Assembly (NCBI GenBank): GCA_015231815.1
Contig: JADGAW010000040.1
Span: 1-12,256 of the forward strand
Source of the DNA: Nitrospinota bacterium
GTDB lineage: Bacteria > Nitrospinota_A > JADGAW01
DNA: 12,256 nucleotides
Direction of reading: 5' to 3'
Below are positions 1 through 7,469 of this stretch, in pieces. The notes beneath the pieces are model-generated. The model ran no database searches and had not been told where the DNA came from. It saw only the letters and a program-made list of their open reading frames with translations. Both the position numbers and the translations under genes were made by a program. How positions within the stretch are numbered: position 1 is the stretch's first letter; the number at the start of each line of letters is the position of its first letter.

Positions 1-45
1 TTTATATTTTATTTATTGTGTTCAGAAAAGCGTAAGAGCATTGTT

Positions 46-699
46 TTAATAACCGTAGCTCCCCTCAACCATAACGAGATAGAGTCTGCCTGAAACAACT
101 TCTCCCTCCAAGATTAAAATCTGGTTACACATTCTTTTGTAGTCAACTGCATTACAAACAGTTTCATTGCATTCAAGAGTTTCTAAACAAGGAGTTGCAT
201 AGTTTAACCTTTGAGAGTTGATTGGTACAGTATAATTCCTGACACGTTTCAATGCTTCATCCAAATTTGTAACAAGCTTATTGGTTCCGGCAAAGATAAT
301 TGTTCTTCCAGCATTTGACAAGCCGGCAATTCTATGACCAAATGCAGAAAAATTGACAATTTTACCGTCATAGGTAACAGCGTTGGCTCCTGAAAGAAAA
401 TAATCCGCTTGGGCACCCAGATTTCTTCTTTTTAAACTTTCTTCACGTGAGATTCCTTTTTCATATTGGTTAATTGTTTTATATTCAGAAGTAAGAACCG
501 TATCAAGGAGTCCGAGTTCTTCCAGTGTCATGGAACCGCTTAACCCTATGACCGACCCTTTTGGTACAAGTTCTTCAAATATTTTAGTTGCTTCAGCTTT
601 TGTTTTGGCATACTTTAGAGTAATATTTCTCTTTAATAAAAGCTTGCTAAGGTTTTCAATCTTTTTATTCTGATACCAATCAATATTTTTATCTGTCAT
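46..699 (-). CDS. LUD-domain protein (LutC/YkgG-like, formerly DUF162)
   Basis: This 217-residue protein resembles the LUD family. Members include LutC/YkgG lactate-utilisation proteins, but many stand-alone members have no known substrate. An N-terminal helical part is followed by the fold core: a glycine-rich VIGLSGSMTLEELG stretch at residues 50-63, the DYFLSGANAVTYDGKIVN segment at about 99-116 and the AGTNK segment at 137-141. The C-terminus has four cysteines (C171, C177, C182, C191) in a TPC...C...C...CN arrangement seen in one LUD subgroup, which could bind metal. That role is inference. No lutA or lutB partner lies nearby, so lactate oxidation cannot be claimed. The ATG at 699 is the only early start, and nothing like a Shine-Dalgarno precedes it (the bases before it read TCTTTCC). 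The start codon overlaps that of the divergent queE by two bases. The family call is firm; the function is unknown. Confidence 0.85.
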   Translation of the reverse strand: MTDKNIDWYQNKKIENLSKLLLKRNITLKYAKTKAEATKIFEELVPKGSVIGLSGSMTLEELGLLDTVLTSEYKTINQYEKGISREESLKRRNLGAQADYFLSGANAVTYDGKIVNFSAFGHRIAGLSNAGRTIIFAGTNKLVTNLDEALKRVRNYTVPINSQRLNYATPCLETLECNETVCNAVDYKRMCNQILILEGEVVSGRLYLVMVEGSYGY

Positions 700-1351
700 G
701 GAAAGATCTATAGAAGTTTGTGAAATGTTTACCTCTCTTCAGGGTGAATCACAGTTTAGCGGACTAACTACCTTTTTTATCAGGACTTCAGGCTGTAACC
801 TTCGGTGCAACTATTGCGATTCAACCTATTCCTATGAAAAGGGAGAAAAAATATCCATAAATTCTATCATGGAAGAAGCAAAAAAATCCGGGGCAAGATA
901 TATCTGTGTTACTGGCGGAGAGCCTTTGCTTCAGAAGAATATTAACTTTCTTCTTGAGCAACTGGTACAGGAAAACAGGTGGAACATTTCACTGGAAACC
1001 AATGGCTCTCAATCTCTTAAAAAGGTACCACAAGAGGTGGTTAAAATTGTCGATGTTAAATTAAAGGGTAGCGGACAAGAGCACTCATTTCTTATGGAAA
1101 GCCTAAAGTATTTAACCAGACATGATGAGGTTAAGTTTGTTGTCTCGGATAGTTATGATTTTTTTGAAGCAGAGAACTTTATAAAACAACAGCTCAGTTT
1201 CGGTAACCCTCCTAAGGTTACCTTATCCCCTTCAAATGGGAGAATGCAGCTTGATAAATTAGCAGAAATGTTGATTGATTCAGGAATGCAGGATGTACGT
1301 TTACAGCTACAGCTTCATAAGGTAATTTGGGGAGATGAAAGGGGAAGATAA
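698..1351 (+). CDS. queE: 7-carboxy-7-deazaguanine synthase (radical SAM)
   Basis: QueE is a cytosolic radical-SAM enzyme that contracts 6-carboxytetrahydropterin to 7-carboxy-7-deazaguanine, a step towards preQ0 and queuosine tRNA modification. The protein is 217 residues, normal for the family. The family's N-terminal signature MFTSLQGESQFSG is at 10-22. The 4Fe-4S/SAM cysteines are C33, C37 and C40 in CNLRCNYCD (CX3CX2C), followed by the GGEP motif at 73-76. The C-terminus ends with the typical LQLHKVIWG at 204-212. The ATG at 698 is chosen because the frame meets a stop at 671-673 with no other start between, and because it gives the usual spacing to the SLQGE motif. No Shine-Dalgarno is visible. 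No queC, queD or queF is in the window, so the remaining pathway genes must lie elsewhere. Its start overlaps the divergent LUD gene, so any promoter would sit inside that gene. Confidence 0.93.
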   Translation: MERSIEVCEMFTSLQGESQFSGLTTFFIRTSGCNLRCNYCDSTYSYEKGEKISINSIMEEAKKSGARYICVTGGEPLLQKNINFLLEQLVQENRWNISLETNGSQSLKKVPQEVVKIVDVKLKGSGQEHSFLMESLKYLTRHDEVKFVVSDSYDFFEAENFIKQQLSFGNPPKVTLSPSNGRMQLDKLAEMLIDSGMQDVRLQLQLHKVIWGDERGR

Positions 1352-1372
1352 TATGTCTTGTAAGAGTTGAGA

Positions 1373-1412
1373 TTCTCTAAGAACGGTGAGAAGGGTGGTT
1401 TTTATTTTTTTT
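1373..1412 (+). terminator. Weak possible terminator of queE
   Basis: A 5-bp stem (TTCTC 1373-1377, GAGAA 1388-1392, 10-nt loop) is followed 6 nt later by a T-rich tract at 1399-1412 with a single A. The position, just past the queE stop, is right, but the stem is short and AT-rich and the gap to the T tract is long. It could be only a T-rich stretch. Confidence 0.25.
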
Positions 1413-1453
1413 CAGGAAAGATCTTTTAATTGAAGTAAAAATCGTGCAACTTA

Positions 1454-1469
1454 TTGCATGACCATGCAA
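1454..1469. repeat. TTGCATG-AC-CATGCAA palindrome, possible operator
   Basis: Perfect 7-bp arms flank a 2-bp centre, and the similarity extends outward (TTAT on the left, ATAA on the right after one extra A). Related pieces lie around it: GTGCAA at 1444-1449, AATAGCATG at 1472-1480 and GCAC at 1492-1495. The loop is too small for a good RNA hairpin, so a dimeric DNA-binding protein site fits better. It lies about 126 bp before the histidine kinase start, and which gene it would control is unknown. Confidence 0.35.
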
Positions 1470-1594
1470 ATAATAGCATGTTTTATGGAGAGCACAATTA
1501 GTAAGTCATTATTTTTATAGCGGGTTATCGTATATTGTTGGTTGGCTTGTAAATTGCTAATAAAACTTTCCGCTATTATTAACCATCATTTCTT

Positions 1595-3805
1595 ATGAAA
1601 ATCAGGCTTTCCTATATTGCTATTATTGCTTCTATCCTTGTAACCTTTGTTGCTCTCAATTTCATAAATAATATCAACAAAGTAAACCTTAAAAACGAAT
1701 TTTTTAATAGAGCCAGGGACATTTCCGAGGAGTTAAAACATAATGTGAAGGTTCATGTAGAGCAGTTGTATGCTGGAAAAGCACTTTTTGGGTCAAGTGA
1801 TTATGTTTCAAGAGGTGAATGGGAAAGTTTCTACTATTCAATGCAGTTACAAAAGCGATATCCGGGAATTAAATCATTTGCTTTTGTACGTTTCGTTAAT
1901 AATGCGGAAAAAAATGAATTTATTAACAGGGTAAGAACAGAAAAAAGTACTATCGCTACAGGGTATCCTGATTTTACAATTTTCCCTGAAGGAGAGAGAG
2001 AGAATTATTTTGTTATTGATTATGTTGATCCATGGGTTGGAAATGAATACAAACATGGATTTGATATCAAAACCAATAAAGAGTACATTGAAGCGATAAA
2101 TGAATCCTGGAAATCCGGCAAACCTCAATATATAAAAAATATTTGGTCTAAGCATGATGCAAATAGTCTAAATCATTTTTGTATTCTTTTACCTATTTAT
2201 AATAAGGGCGTTGATGAAAAGGCTCAAAAGAGTATTAACGACCTTTATGGCTTTATTGATGGTGAATTTGTCGTATCAACTTTATTTAGGGAGGTTAATC
2301 TTTTACGTGTAAATAAAATGATTGATTTTCAGGTTTTTAATGAAGATTTCCATACGATAGACAATGAATCCATTGATAGGCTTAAACAGTCCCTTATTTA
2401 TACTACTTTTCCAAATAAGGAAATAAAAATATCCAAGAGAAAGAAGTTACAGCACATTCTTAAGATAGATGTTGCTGGAAAACAGTGGACAATTTATGTT
2501 ACCCCCAAAAAGGAGTTGTTGGAGAAACATGAAAACCAATATGTCCAAATAGTATTTTTGCTGGGAATGGTTATTTCATTGCTTCTCTTTGGAATGCTTA
2601 AATATTATGAATCTCATATAGAAAGTGAAGAGCGCTTTCGTCTTCTCGGGGAATCTACTTTTGAAGGTATTTTAATTCATGATAAGGGTAAGATCCTTGA
2701 TGTAAATAATTCGTTGGTAAGAATGTTTGGGTATGATTACTCTGAATATATTGGGCGAAGTTCTCTTGATATGGTCGTAGATGAGGATAAAGAGCAAACA
2801 ATGGAAAATATAAAAAGAGGTTTTAGAGATGATCAGGAAACCCATGAAGTGAGATGTATAAAAAAGGATGGAACGGTCATTCCTGTCGTTTTGAGGGGAA
2901 GAGATATTTTATATAAAGGAAAGACAGCGCGGGTGGTTGCAGTTTACGATTTATCAGAGCATAAAAAACTTGAGGAGGATTTGAAAAAAACCAATAAGGA
3001 GTTGAATCTTGCTATAAATGAACTCAAGGAAAATCAGCAACAGCTTATTATGGCAGAGAAAATGGCTTCTTTGGGACAGTTGGTAGCAGGTATTTCCCAT
3101 GAGATAAACACTCCTATAGGTATAGGAGTTACTGCATCATCGTACCTTAGAGAAAATACAAAGAAAATTAGCAAGAATTTAAATGAAAATAAATTAAAGA
3201 AATCTGATTTGGATAAATATTTCAAGGATGCAAATGAAGGAACTGAGCTCATCCATAACAATCTTCAAAGAGCTGCTGAGCTCATAAGAAGTTTTAAAAT
3301 GGTTTCTGTTGACCAGACCAGCGAGGAAATACGAGACTTTGAGCTTAAGGATTATATAGAGGAAACTCTGAGAAGTTTAAAGCCTCAACTCAAAAGGACT
3401 CATATAACAGTAGATTTTAATGCTGAGGGACTTTTTTATATTCACAGTGTACCGGGGGTTTTTGCACAAATTATTACTAATTTTGTTATGAACAGTATTC
3501 TTCATGCTTTTGAAAAAAATGAGGAAGGAAAAATAACCATACATTTAACAAAAGATGAGAAAAATCTCAAACTTGATTTTCATGATAATGGGAAAGGAAT
3601 TTCCAAAGAGAACATTAAAAAAATCTTTGAGCCTTTTTATACAACAAGAAGAAATCAGGGAGGAACAGGACTTGGTTTACATATTGTCTTTAATATTGTA
3701 TTCCAAACCTTGGGGGGAACCATTCGTTGTGAGAGTGAAGTCGGAAAAGGAACAACCTTTCATATCTCAGCTCCTCTCAAGAAGCTGCTAAAAGAACATT
3801 CATAG
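1595..3805 (+). CDS. Membrane sensor histidine kinase (CHASE-like sensor, PAS, HisKA, HATPase_c)
   Basis: This 736-residue protein is a two-component sensor kinase in the inner membrane. In order it has TM1 at about 7-26, a large extracytoplasmic domain at about 35-305 whose start (RARDISEEL, then GEWESFYYSMQLQKRYPGI) resembles CHASE sensors, and TM2 at about 316-334. A PAS domain follows at about 345-455 (ERFRLLGESTFEGILIH; GTVIPVVLRGRDI), then a likely coiled coil at 456-488. The HisKA box MASLGQLVAGISHEINTP has its phospho-accepting histidine at H502. The HATPase domain has N633 (N box), DNGKGIS at 664-670 and GTGLGLH at 690-696. All catalytic motifs look intact, so the kinase should be active. 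The ligand is unknown; CHASE domains elsewhere bind small molecules. No response regulator lies in the window, making it an orphan here. No Shine-Dalgarno precedes the ATG, but the start is right because TM1 begins at once. Confidence 0.92.
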   Translation: MKIRLSYIAIIASILVTFVALNFINNINKVNLKNEFFNRARDISEELKHNVKVHVEQLYAGKALFGSSDYVSRGEWESFYYSMQLQKRYPGIKSFAFVRFVNNAEKNEFINRVRTEKSTIATGYPDFTIFPEGERENYFVIDYVDPWVGNEYKHGFDIKTNKEYIEAINESWKSGKPQYIKNIWSKHDANSLNHFCILLPIYNKGVDEKAQKSINDLYGFIDGEFVVSTLFREVNLLRVNKMIDFQVFNEDFHTIDNESIDRLKQSLIYTTFPNKEIKISKRKKLQHILKIDVAGKQWTIYVTPKKELLEKHENQYVQIVFLLGMVISLLLFGMLKYYESHIESEERFRLLGESTFEGILIHDKGKILDVNNSLVRMFGYDYSEYIGRSSLDMVVDEDKEQTMENIKRGFRDDQETHEVRCIKKDGTVIPVVLRGRDILYKGKTARVVAVYDLSEHKKLEEDLKKTNKELNLAINELKENQQQLIMAEKMASLGQLVAGISHEINTPIGIGVTASSYLRENTKKISKNLNENKLKKSDLDKYFKDANEGTELIHNNLQRAAELIRSFKMVSVDQTSEEIRDFELKDYIEETLRSLKPQLKRTHITVDFNAEGLFYIHSVPGVFAQIITNFVMNSILHAFEKNEEGKITIHLTKDEKNLKLDFHDNGKGISKENIKKIFEPFYTTRRNQGGTGLGLHIVFNIVFQTLGGTIRCESEVGKGTTFHISAPLKKLLKEHS

Positions 3806-3864
3806 CTCTTTTCTAAACAATAAAAACAACTTCAGAAAATAACGTTTTCCAAAATAATTTATGA
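3806..3864. other. Convergent spacer between the kinase and epimerase genes
   Basis: Two convergent genes end here, so a bidirectional terminator would be expected. The only structure is a short AT-rich hairpin, GAAAA (3835-3839) with TTTTC (3845-3849) around a 5-nt loop. It is too weak to call a terminator with any assurance. A separate 7-bp pair, ACTTCAG (3829-3835) with CTGAAGT (3884-3890), reaches into the epimerase gene and is probably chance. Confidence 0.4.
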
Positions 3865-4836
3865 TTACAAATAACTCTCGCTCCTGAAGTGTTCAATAAT
3901 GTTTTGAAGAATATCTTTGATGTCGAGGGTTGGTGAGTAATTGATGAGCTTATGTGCTTTGGAAATATCAGGAACTCGCTGCATCATATCTTCAAAACCT
4001 GACTCATAAGCCTTTTCATAAGGAATCTTAACGATCTTCGACTTACTTTTGGTCATTTCCTTAATAAGTTCAGCAAGCTTTAATATTGATATTTCCTTTC
4101 CATGTCCTAAATTGTATAGTTCACCGTTTGATTTTGGGTGGTTAGTGATATCAATGAGACCTCTCACAACATCACCTATCCAGGTAAAACTTCTGCTTTG
4201 TTCTCCACTTCCATACACCGTTATTGGTTTATTGCTTAATGCCTGAGCAATAAAGCTGGGAATTACCATTCCGTAGCGACCTGTTTGTCGTGGTCCGACA
4301 GTATTAAAAAACCTGAAAATGGTTACTGGAAGTCCTTTTTCATGATAATAGGCCATTGCGAGAAATTCGTCGATAGCTTTTGAACATGCATAACTCCACC
4401 TTCCACGTTTTGGTTGACCTATAACCATATCGTCTTCTTCGTTAAATGGAACCTTGGTGCTTTTACCGTAAACCTCAGATGTGGAGGCAATCATTACCTT
4501 CTTGTTATGTTTATTAGCCAAGTTGAGAACAATTTCCGTTCCTTTAATGTTAGTTTCAATTGTTCTGACCGGACTTTCAACGATTAATTTAACACCAACT
4601 GCAGCTGCAAGATGGTAAATGACATCAACCTTTTCGATAAGATCTTCAAGTAATTCCTGATTGAAAATGGTGTCAACAACTGAATGAAAGCGGGGGTTAT
4701 TTTTTAAGTGTTCAACGTTTTTTATACTTCCCGTTGAAAGGTCATCAATAATATAAACCACATCACCCCGGTTAAGAAGTTCTTCCGATAAATGTGAACC
4801 AATAAATCCGGCACCTCCGGTAATTAAACATTTCAT
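3865..4836 (-). CDS. NAD-dependent nucleotide-sugar epimerase/dehydratase (extended SDR)
   Basis: This 323-residue protein is an extended short-chain dehydrogenase/reductase acting on a nucleotide sugar in the cytosol. The NAD-binding glycine motif GGAGFIGSHL is at 7-16 and an acidic pair (D31, D32) ends the second strand. HLAAAVGV is at 75-82. The catalytic triad is a Ser/Thr in ASTSEVYG (117-124) plus Y149 and K153 in YACSK. The C-terminal substrate-binding part includes RFFNTVGPRQTGRYGMVIP (175-193) and YGSGEQSRSFTWIGDV (208-223). The family includes UDP-glucose 4-epimerase, UDP-glucuronate decarboxylase and GDP-mannose 4,6-dehydratase. The sequence does not let me choose among them. It follows the glycosyltransferase gene by 35 bp, which fits a shared role in making a surface polysaccharide or glycolipid. 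The upstream bases (GCTAACCT) hold no Shine-Dalgarno. Confidence 0.88.
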   Translation of the reverse strand: MKCLITGGAGFIGSHLSEELLNRGDVVYIIDDLSTGSIKNVEHLKNNPRFHSVVDTIFNQELLEDLIEKVDVIYHLAAAVGVKLIVESPVRTIETNIKGTEIVLNLANKHNKKVMIASTSEVYGKSTKVPFNEEDDMVIGQPKRGRWSYACSKAIDEFLAMAYYHEKGLPVTIFRFFNTVGPRQTGRYGMVIPSFIAQALSNKPITVYGSGEQSRSFTWIGDVVRGLIDITNHPKSNGELYNLGHGKEISILKLAELIKEMTKSKSKIVKIPYEKAYESGFEDMMQRVPDISKAHKLINYSPTLDIKDILQNIIEHFRSESYL

Positions 4837-4871
4837 AGGTTAGCTGTGAGTTAATCGTTAGTAATTAATTG

Positions 4872-6083
4872 TCAGGTGTTTTTGTATAAACCTTCAATAT
4901 CCTGTATAAGCCGTTCTTTGGAGAAGGTTTGTATGGCAAACTCTTTTCCGTTAGAGCCAACTATTTTACACTCTTCTTGGCTTTTAGAGAGTAATGTTAC
5001 CTTATCTGCCATATCGGCATAATCATTAACCTTGCAGATGAACCCTTTTTGTACGGCTGTTTTTTTAAAAGACCAGCCCAAAGGAGAATCATCAGGTGTC
5101 CAATCCATTCCTAAGAGGTCGGGAACACCACCAACCTTTGTTGCGACAACCGGTTTTGCAAAAAACATAGCTTCAATGATTGAAAGAGGGGTTCCTTCGT
5201 TAATTGAAGTTAAGAGAAGCATATCGATATTATGATAAATTTCGTTAATATCAGAGACATTACCCATCAGGAAAATGTTCTTTTCCAAATTATTTGTTGC
5301 AATTGCATTTTGAAATTTCTGTAATTCATCTTCGGAGCAACTTCCATAGATATGAAAGGTTATTTTTTCATTCTTTACTAATTTGGCAACTTCGATTACA
5401 GCAGCGTAGTTTTTTATCGGAGCCATTCTTCCTACGAGTCCAACTCGAAAAAAATCATTTTTTTTATTAACTTCCTCACTAATTAGGGAATAATCAAACC
5501 CGAGGGGGATTATTCTAAATTTTTCTTCAACATCTAATTTAAATGTATGGCAAATTTCATCAAACTGCTGATGAGAAATAACAATAATTTTATTGCTAAA
5601 TAGTCGGGAAAGGAGTTTTTCCAATATTAGGAAAAACAAGGCTTTTGTTTGACTAAAATAGCCTTCAAATGTGTTTCCATGAAAAGTATGAAAAATGTTG
5701 ATTTTCTTAAAAGGGTTAAAAATTTTATAAATACCACCGGCAAGCCTTCCTACAAGTCCTGCTTTAGACATATGGGTATGAATGATATCCGGCTGATAGG
5801 AAAAAAGAATCTTTAGAAGAGCAAAAAAAGCTTTGAAATCATTAACTAAATGTATGCTTCTTTTCAGGGAATTAATATAGAGAGGTACAACCGATTCCTT
5901 TGTCAGAAGATAGTTTAGTTCCTGTTCATTTTCTTCAACTCTGCCTGTTATAAGGCGAGTTTCAAATAGTTCCTTATCCAGTCCTGCGGTTAACCAGATG
6001 GCATGTTTTCCGGGTCCCCCAACATTAAGTCGAGTAATTATTCGTAAAACCTTGATTTTTTTTGTTTGCCTGTTTGTAACCAT
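4872..6083 (-). CDS. Glycosyltransferase family 4 (GT-B fold)
   Basis: This 403-residue retaining glycosyltransferase transfers a sugar from a nucleotide-sugar donor, probably to a growing surface glycan at the inner face of the membrane. The N-terminal acceptor domain begins VLRIITRLNVGGPGKHA (12-28), with the glycine-rich loop usual for this family. It continues with IIHTHMSKAGLVGRLA (100-115) and FHTFHG (131-136). The donor domain starts near VGLVGRMAPIKN (214-225) and carries the EX7E motif in EGTPLSIIE (E296 and E304), then PVVATKVGGVPDLL (311-324). Length is normal. Donor and acceptor cannot be told from the sequence. It lies 97 bp after hisD and 35 bp before the epimerase gene, on the same strand. 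No terminator is evident in the 97-bp gap, so read-through from hisD is possible. There is no Shine-Dalgarno before the ATG. Confidence 0.9.
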   Translation of the reverse strand: MVTNRQTKKIKVLRIITRLNVGGPGKHAIWLTAGLDKELFETRLITGRVEENEQELNYLLTKESVVPLYINSLKRSIHLVNDFKAFFALLKILFSYQPDIIHTHMSKAGLVGRLAGGIYKIFNPFKKINIFHTFHGNTFEGYFSQTKALFFLILEKLLSRLFSNKIIVISHQQFDEICHTFKLDVEEKFRIIPLGFDYSLISEEVNKKNDFFRVGLVGRMAPIKNYAAVIEVAKLVKNEKITFHIYGSCSEDELQKFQNAIATNNLEKNIFLMGNVSDINEIYHNIDMLLLTSINEGTPLSIIEAMFFAKPVVATKVGGVPDLLGMDWTPDDSPLGWSFKKTAVQKGFICKVNDYADMADKVTLLSKSQEECKIVGSNGKEFAIQTFSKERLIQDIEGLYKNT

Positions 6084-6180
6084 ATATGATTGTTTTTTTG
6101 CACCGATAGAGAAGAATTATCTGGAGTTAAGATGTTTATCTTCATTCTTCACTTTTTTAGAGCGTTGTTTTTGAAAAAAA

Positions 6181-7455
6181 TCAGTCTCTAATTCTTATAG
6201 ATTCAGCGTGGGCATCCAGTCCTTCAATATCTGCAAGGATGAGAGCATCTTTATTAATTGTATTAAAGGTCGATTTATTTAAATATATCAGGCTGGTTTT
6301 TTTTACAAAATCATACACACCAAGGGGAGAGAAAAAACGGGAAGTTCCCATGGTTGGCAATACGTGATTGGGACCAGCAATATAATCACCAATAGGTTCA
6401 GGAGAATAATCTCCCAAAAAGAGAGCTCCGGCATTTTTAACTTTTGGGATATGTTGTTCTGGATTTTGGGTCATAACCTCAAGATGTTCTGGTCCTCTTT
6501 CATTCGCGATCAGAAACGCCTCATCCAAGGTATTTACGACGATAATTTCTCCATTATTATCCAAGGACTTTTCAATGATTTCCCGTCGTCTGGATTTTCT
6601 TGTTTGTCGAATGATTTCCTCTTCTGCTTTTTTTGCAAGTTCCAAATCATTTGTTATAAGAATTGCTGTTGCACGCTCATCATGCTCAGCCTGAGAAAGA
6701 AAGTCTGCAGCAATATATTGGGGGTTTGCTGTTTTATCAGCAATAATGAGTATTTCACTGGGACCAGCAAACATATCGATATCAATGTAACCGAATAAAA
6801 GCTGCTTTGCCGTAGCAACGTAAATATTACCCGGACCGACAACTTTATCAACCTTTGGTATTGTTTCTGTTCCAAACGCTAAGGCAGCTACAGCTTGTGC
6901 TCCGCCAACTCTGAATACTCTATTTACTCCTGCAATATATGCTGCTGCAAGCACAACGTTATTTAATTCACCTCCTGGAGAGGGAACTACCATAATTATT
7001 TCCTTTACTCCGGCTATTTTTGCTGGAATTCCGTTCATTAAAACAGAAGAGGGGTAACATGCTTTTCCACCAGGAATATAAAGTCCTGCTCTCTCAATGG
7101 GGTTAATTAATTGACCAAGAACTGAACCATACTCATCTTTTCTTTGCCATGAGTCTTCTTTTTGTTCCATATGAAATGCTTCAATTCTTTTTGCAGCATG
7201 TTCTAATGATGATTTCAACTCATCATCTATTGAGTCGTAGGCTTTTTTAAGGTCAGAAGGGGGAATTTCAAGAGGAAAATCTTTTACAGAAAAAGCATCA
7301 AATTTTTCGGTATATTCTATTACAGCTTTATCGCCATTTTTTTTTACTGAGGAGATTATTTCCTGAACTGTTTCTATTATCTGGGGAGGAATTTCGTTAG
7401 TGATGTTGGAAGAAGAGTTGGTGTATCCCTGTTCTTTACAGTTCAGAAACTTCAT
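6181..7455 (-). CDS. hisD: Histidinol dehydrogenase
   Basis: HisD carries out the last two steps of histidine synthesis, oxidising L-histidinol to L-histidine with two NAD+ in the cytosol as a zinc-dependent homodimer. The 424-residue length is standard. By comparison with the E. coli enzyme, the zinc ligands are Q255 and H258 in SQAEHD, D357 in IGDYIAGPNHVLPT and H416 in LDAHAESIRIR. The catalytic Glu-His pair is E323/H324 in RGPEHLEV. The family signature DIDMFAGPSEILIIADKTA lies at 225-243, and the nucleotide-binding VGPGNIYVATAK at 206-217. Nothing is missing. No other his gene is present, so it is detached from any his operon. It starts 14 bp after the cheX-like gene, close enough to share its transcript. 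The ATG follows a run of six C, with no Shine-Dalgarno. Confidence 0.97.
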   Translation of the reverse strand: MKFLNCKEQGYTNSSSNITNEIPPQIIETVQEIISSVKKNGDKAVIEYTEKFDAFSVKDFPLEIPPSDLKKAYDSIDDELKSSLEHAAKRIEAFHMEQKEDSWQRKDEYGSVLGQLINPIERAGLYIPGGKACYPSSVLMNGIPAKIAGVKEIIMVVPSPGGELNNVVLAAAYIAGVNRVFRVGGAQAVAALAFGTETIPKVDKVVGPGNIYVATAKQLLFGYIDIDMFAGPSEILIIADKTANPQYIAADFLSQAEHDERATAILITNDLELAKKAEEEIIRQTRKSRRREIIEKSLDNNGEIIVVNTLDEAFLIANERGPEHLEVMTQNPEQHIPKVKNAGALFLGDYSPEPIGDYIAGPNHVLPTMGTSRFFSPLGVYDFVKKTSLIYLNKSTFNTINKDALILADIEGLDAHAESIRIRD

Positions 7456-7469
7456 GGGGGGATATTGAC

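Larger units (their letters stand above)
1352..1594. other. 243-bp intergenic spacer between queE and the histidine kinase
   Basis: I see no gene here. Just after queE there is a weak stem, TTCTC (1373-1377) with GAGAA (1388-1392), followed by a T-rich run at 1399-1412 that may serve as a poor terminator. A palindromic cluster lies at 1444-1495 (listed separately). A distant 7-bp inverted pair, ATAGCGG (1517-1523) with CCGCTAT (1570-1576), precedes the kinase start and may be chance. No convincing -35/-10 pair could be chosen for the kinase; the best is TTGTTG at 1535-1540 with TAATAA at 1558-1563, and it is weak. Confidence 0.6.

Noticed and set aside
1..45. AT-rich left edge after the LUD stop
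   Set aside because: No stem-loop or gene could be seen in 45 bases; a terminator may lie beyond the edge.
6129..6142. AAGAT-GTTT-ATCTT hairpin between the glycosyltransferase and hisD
   Set aside because: The stem is only 5 AT-rich base pairs with no U tract, so it is not a credible terminator or riboswitch.
6364..6798. Plus-strand open frame of 144 codons opposite hisD
   Set aside because: It lies wholly antisense to hisD, whose motifs are intact. Its product is rich in Phe, Ile, Ser and Cys with no recognisable domain, as expected for a shadow frame.
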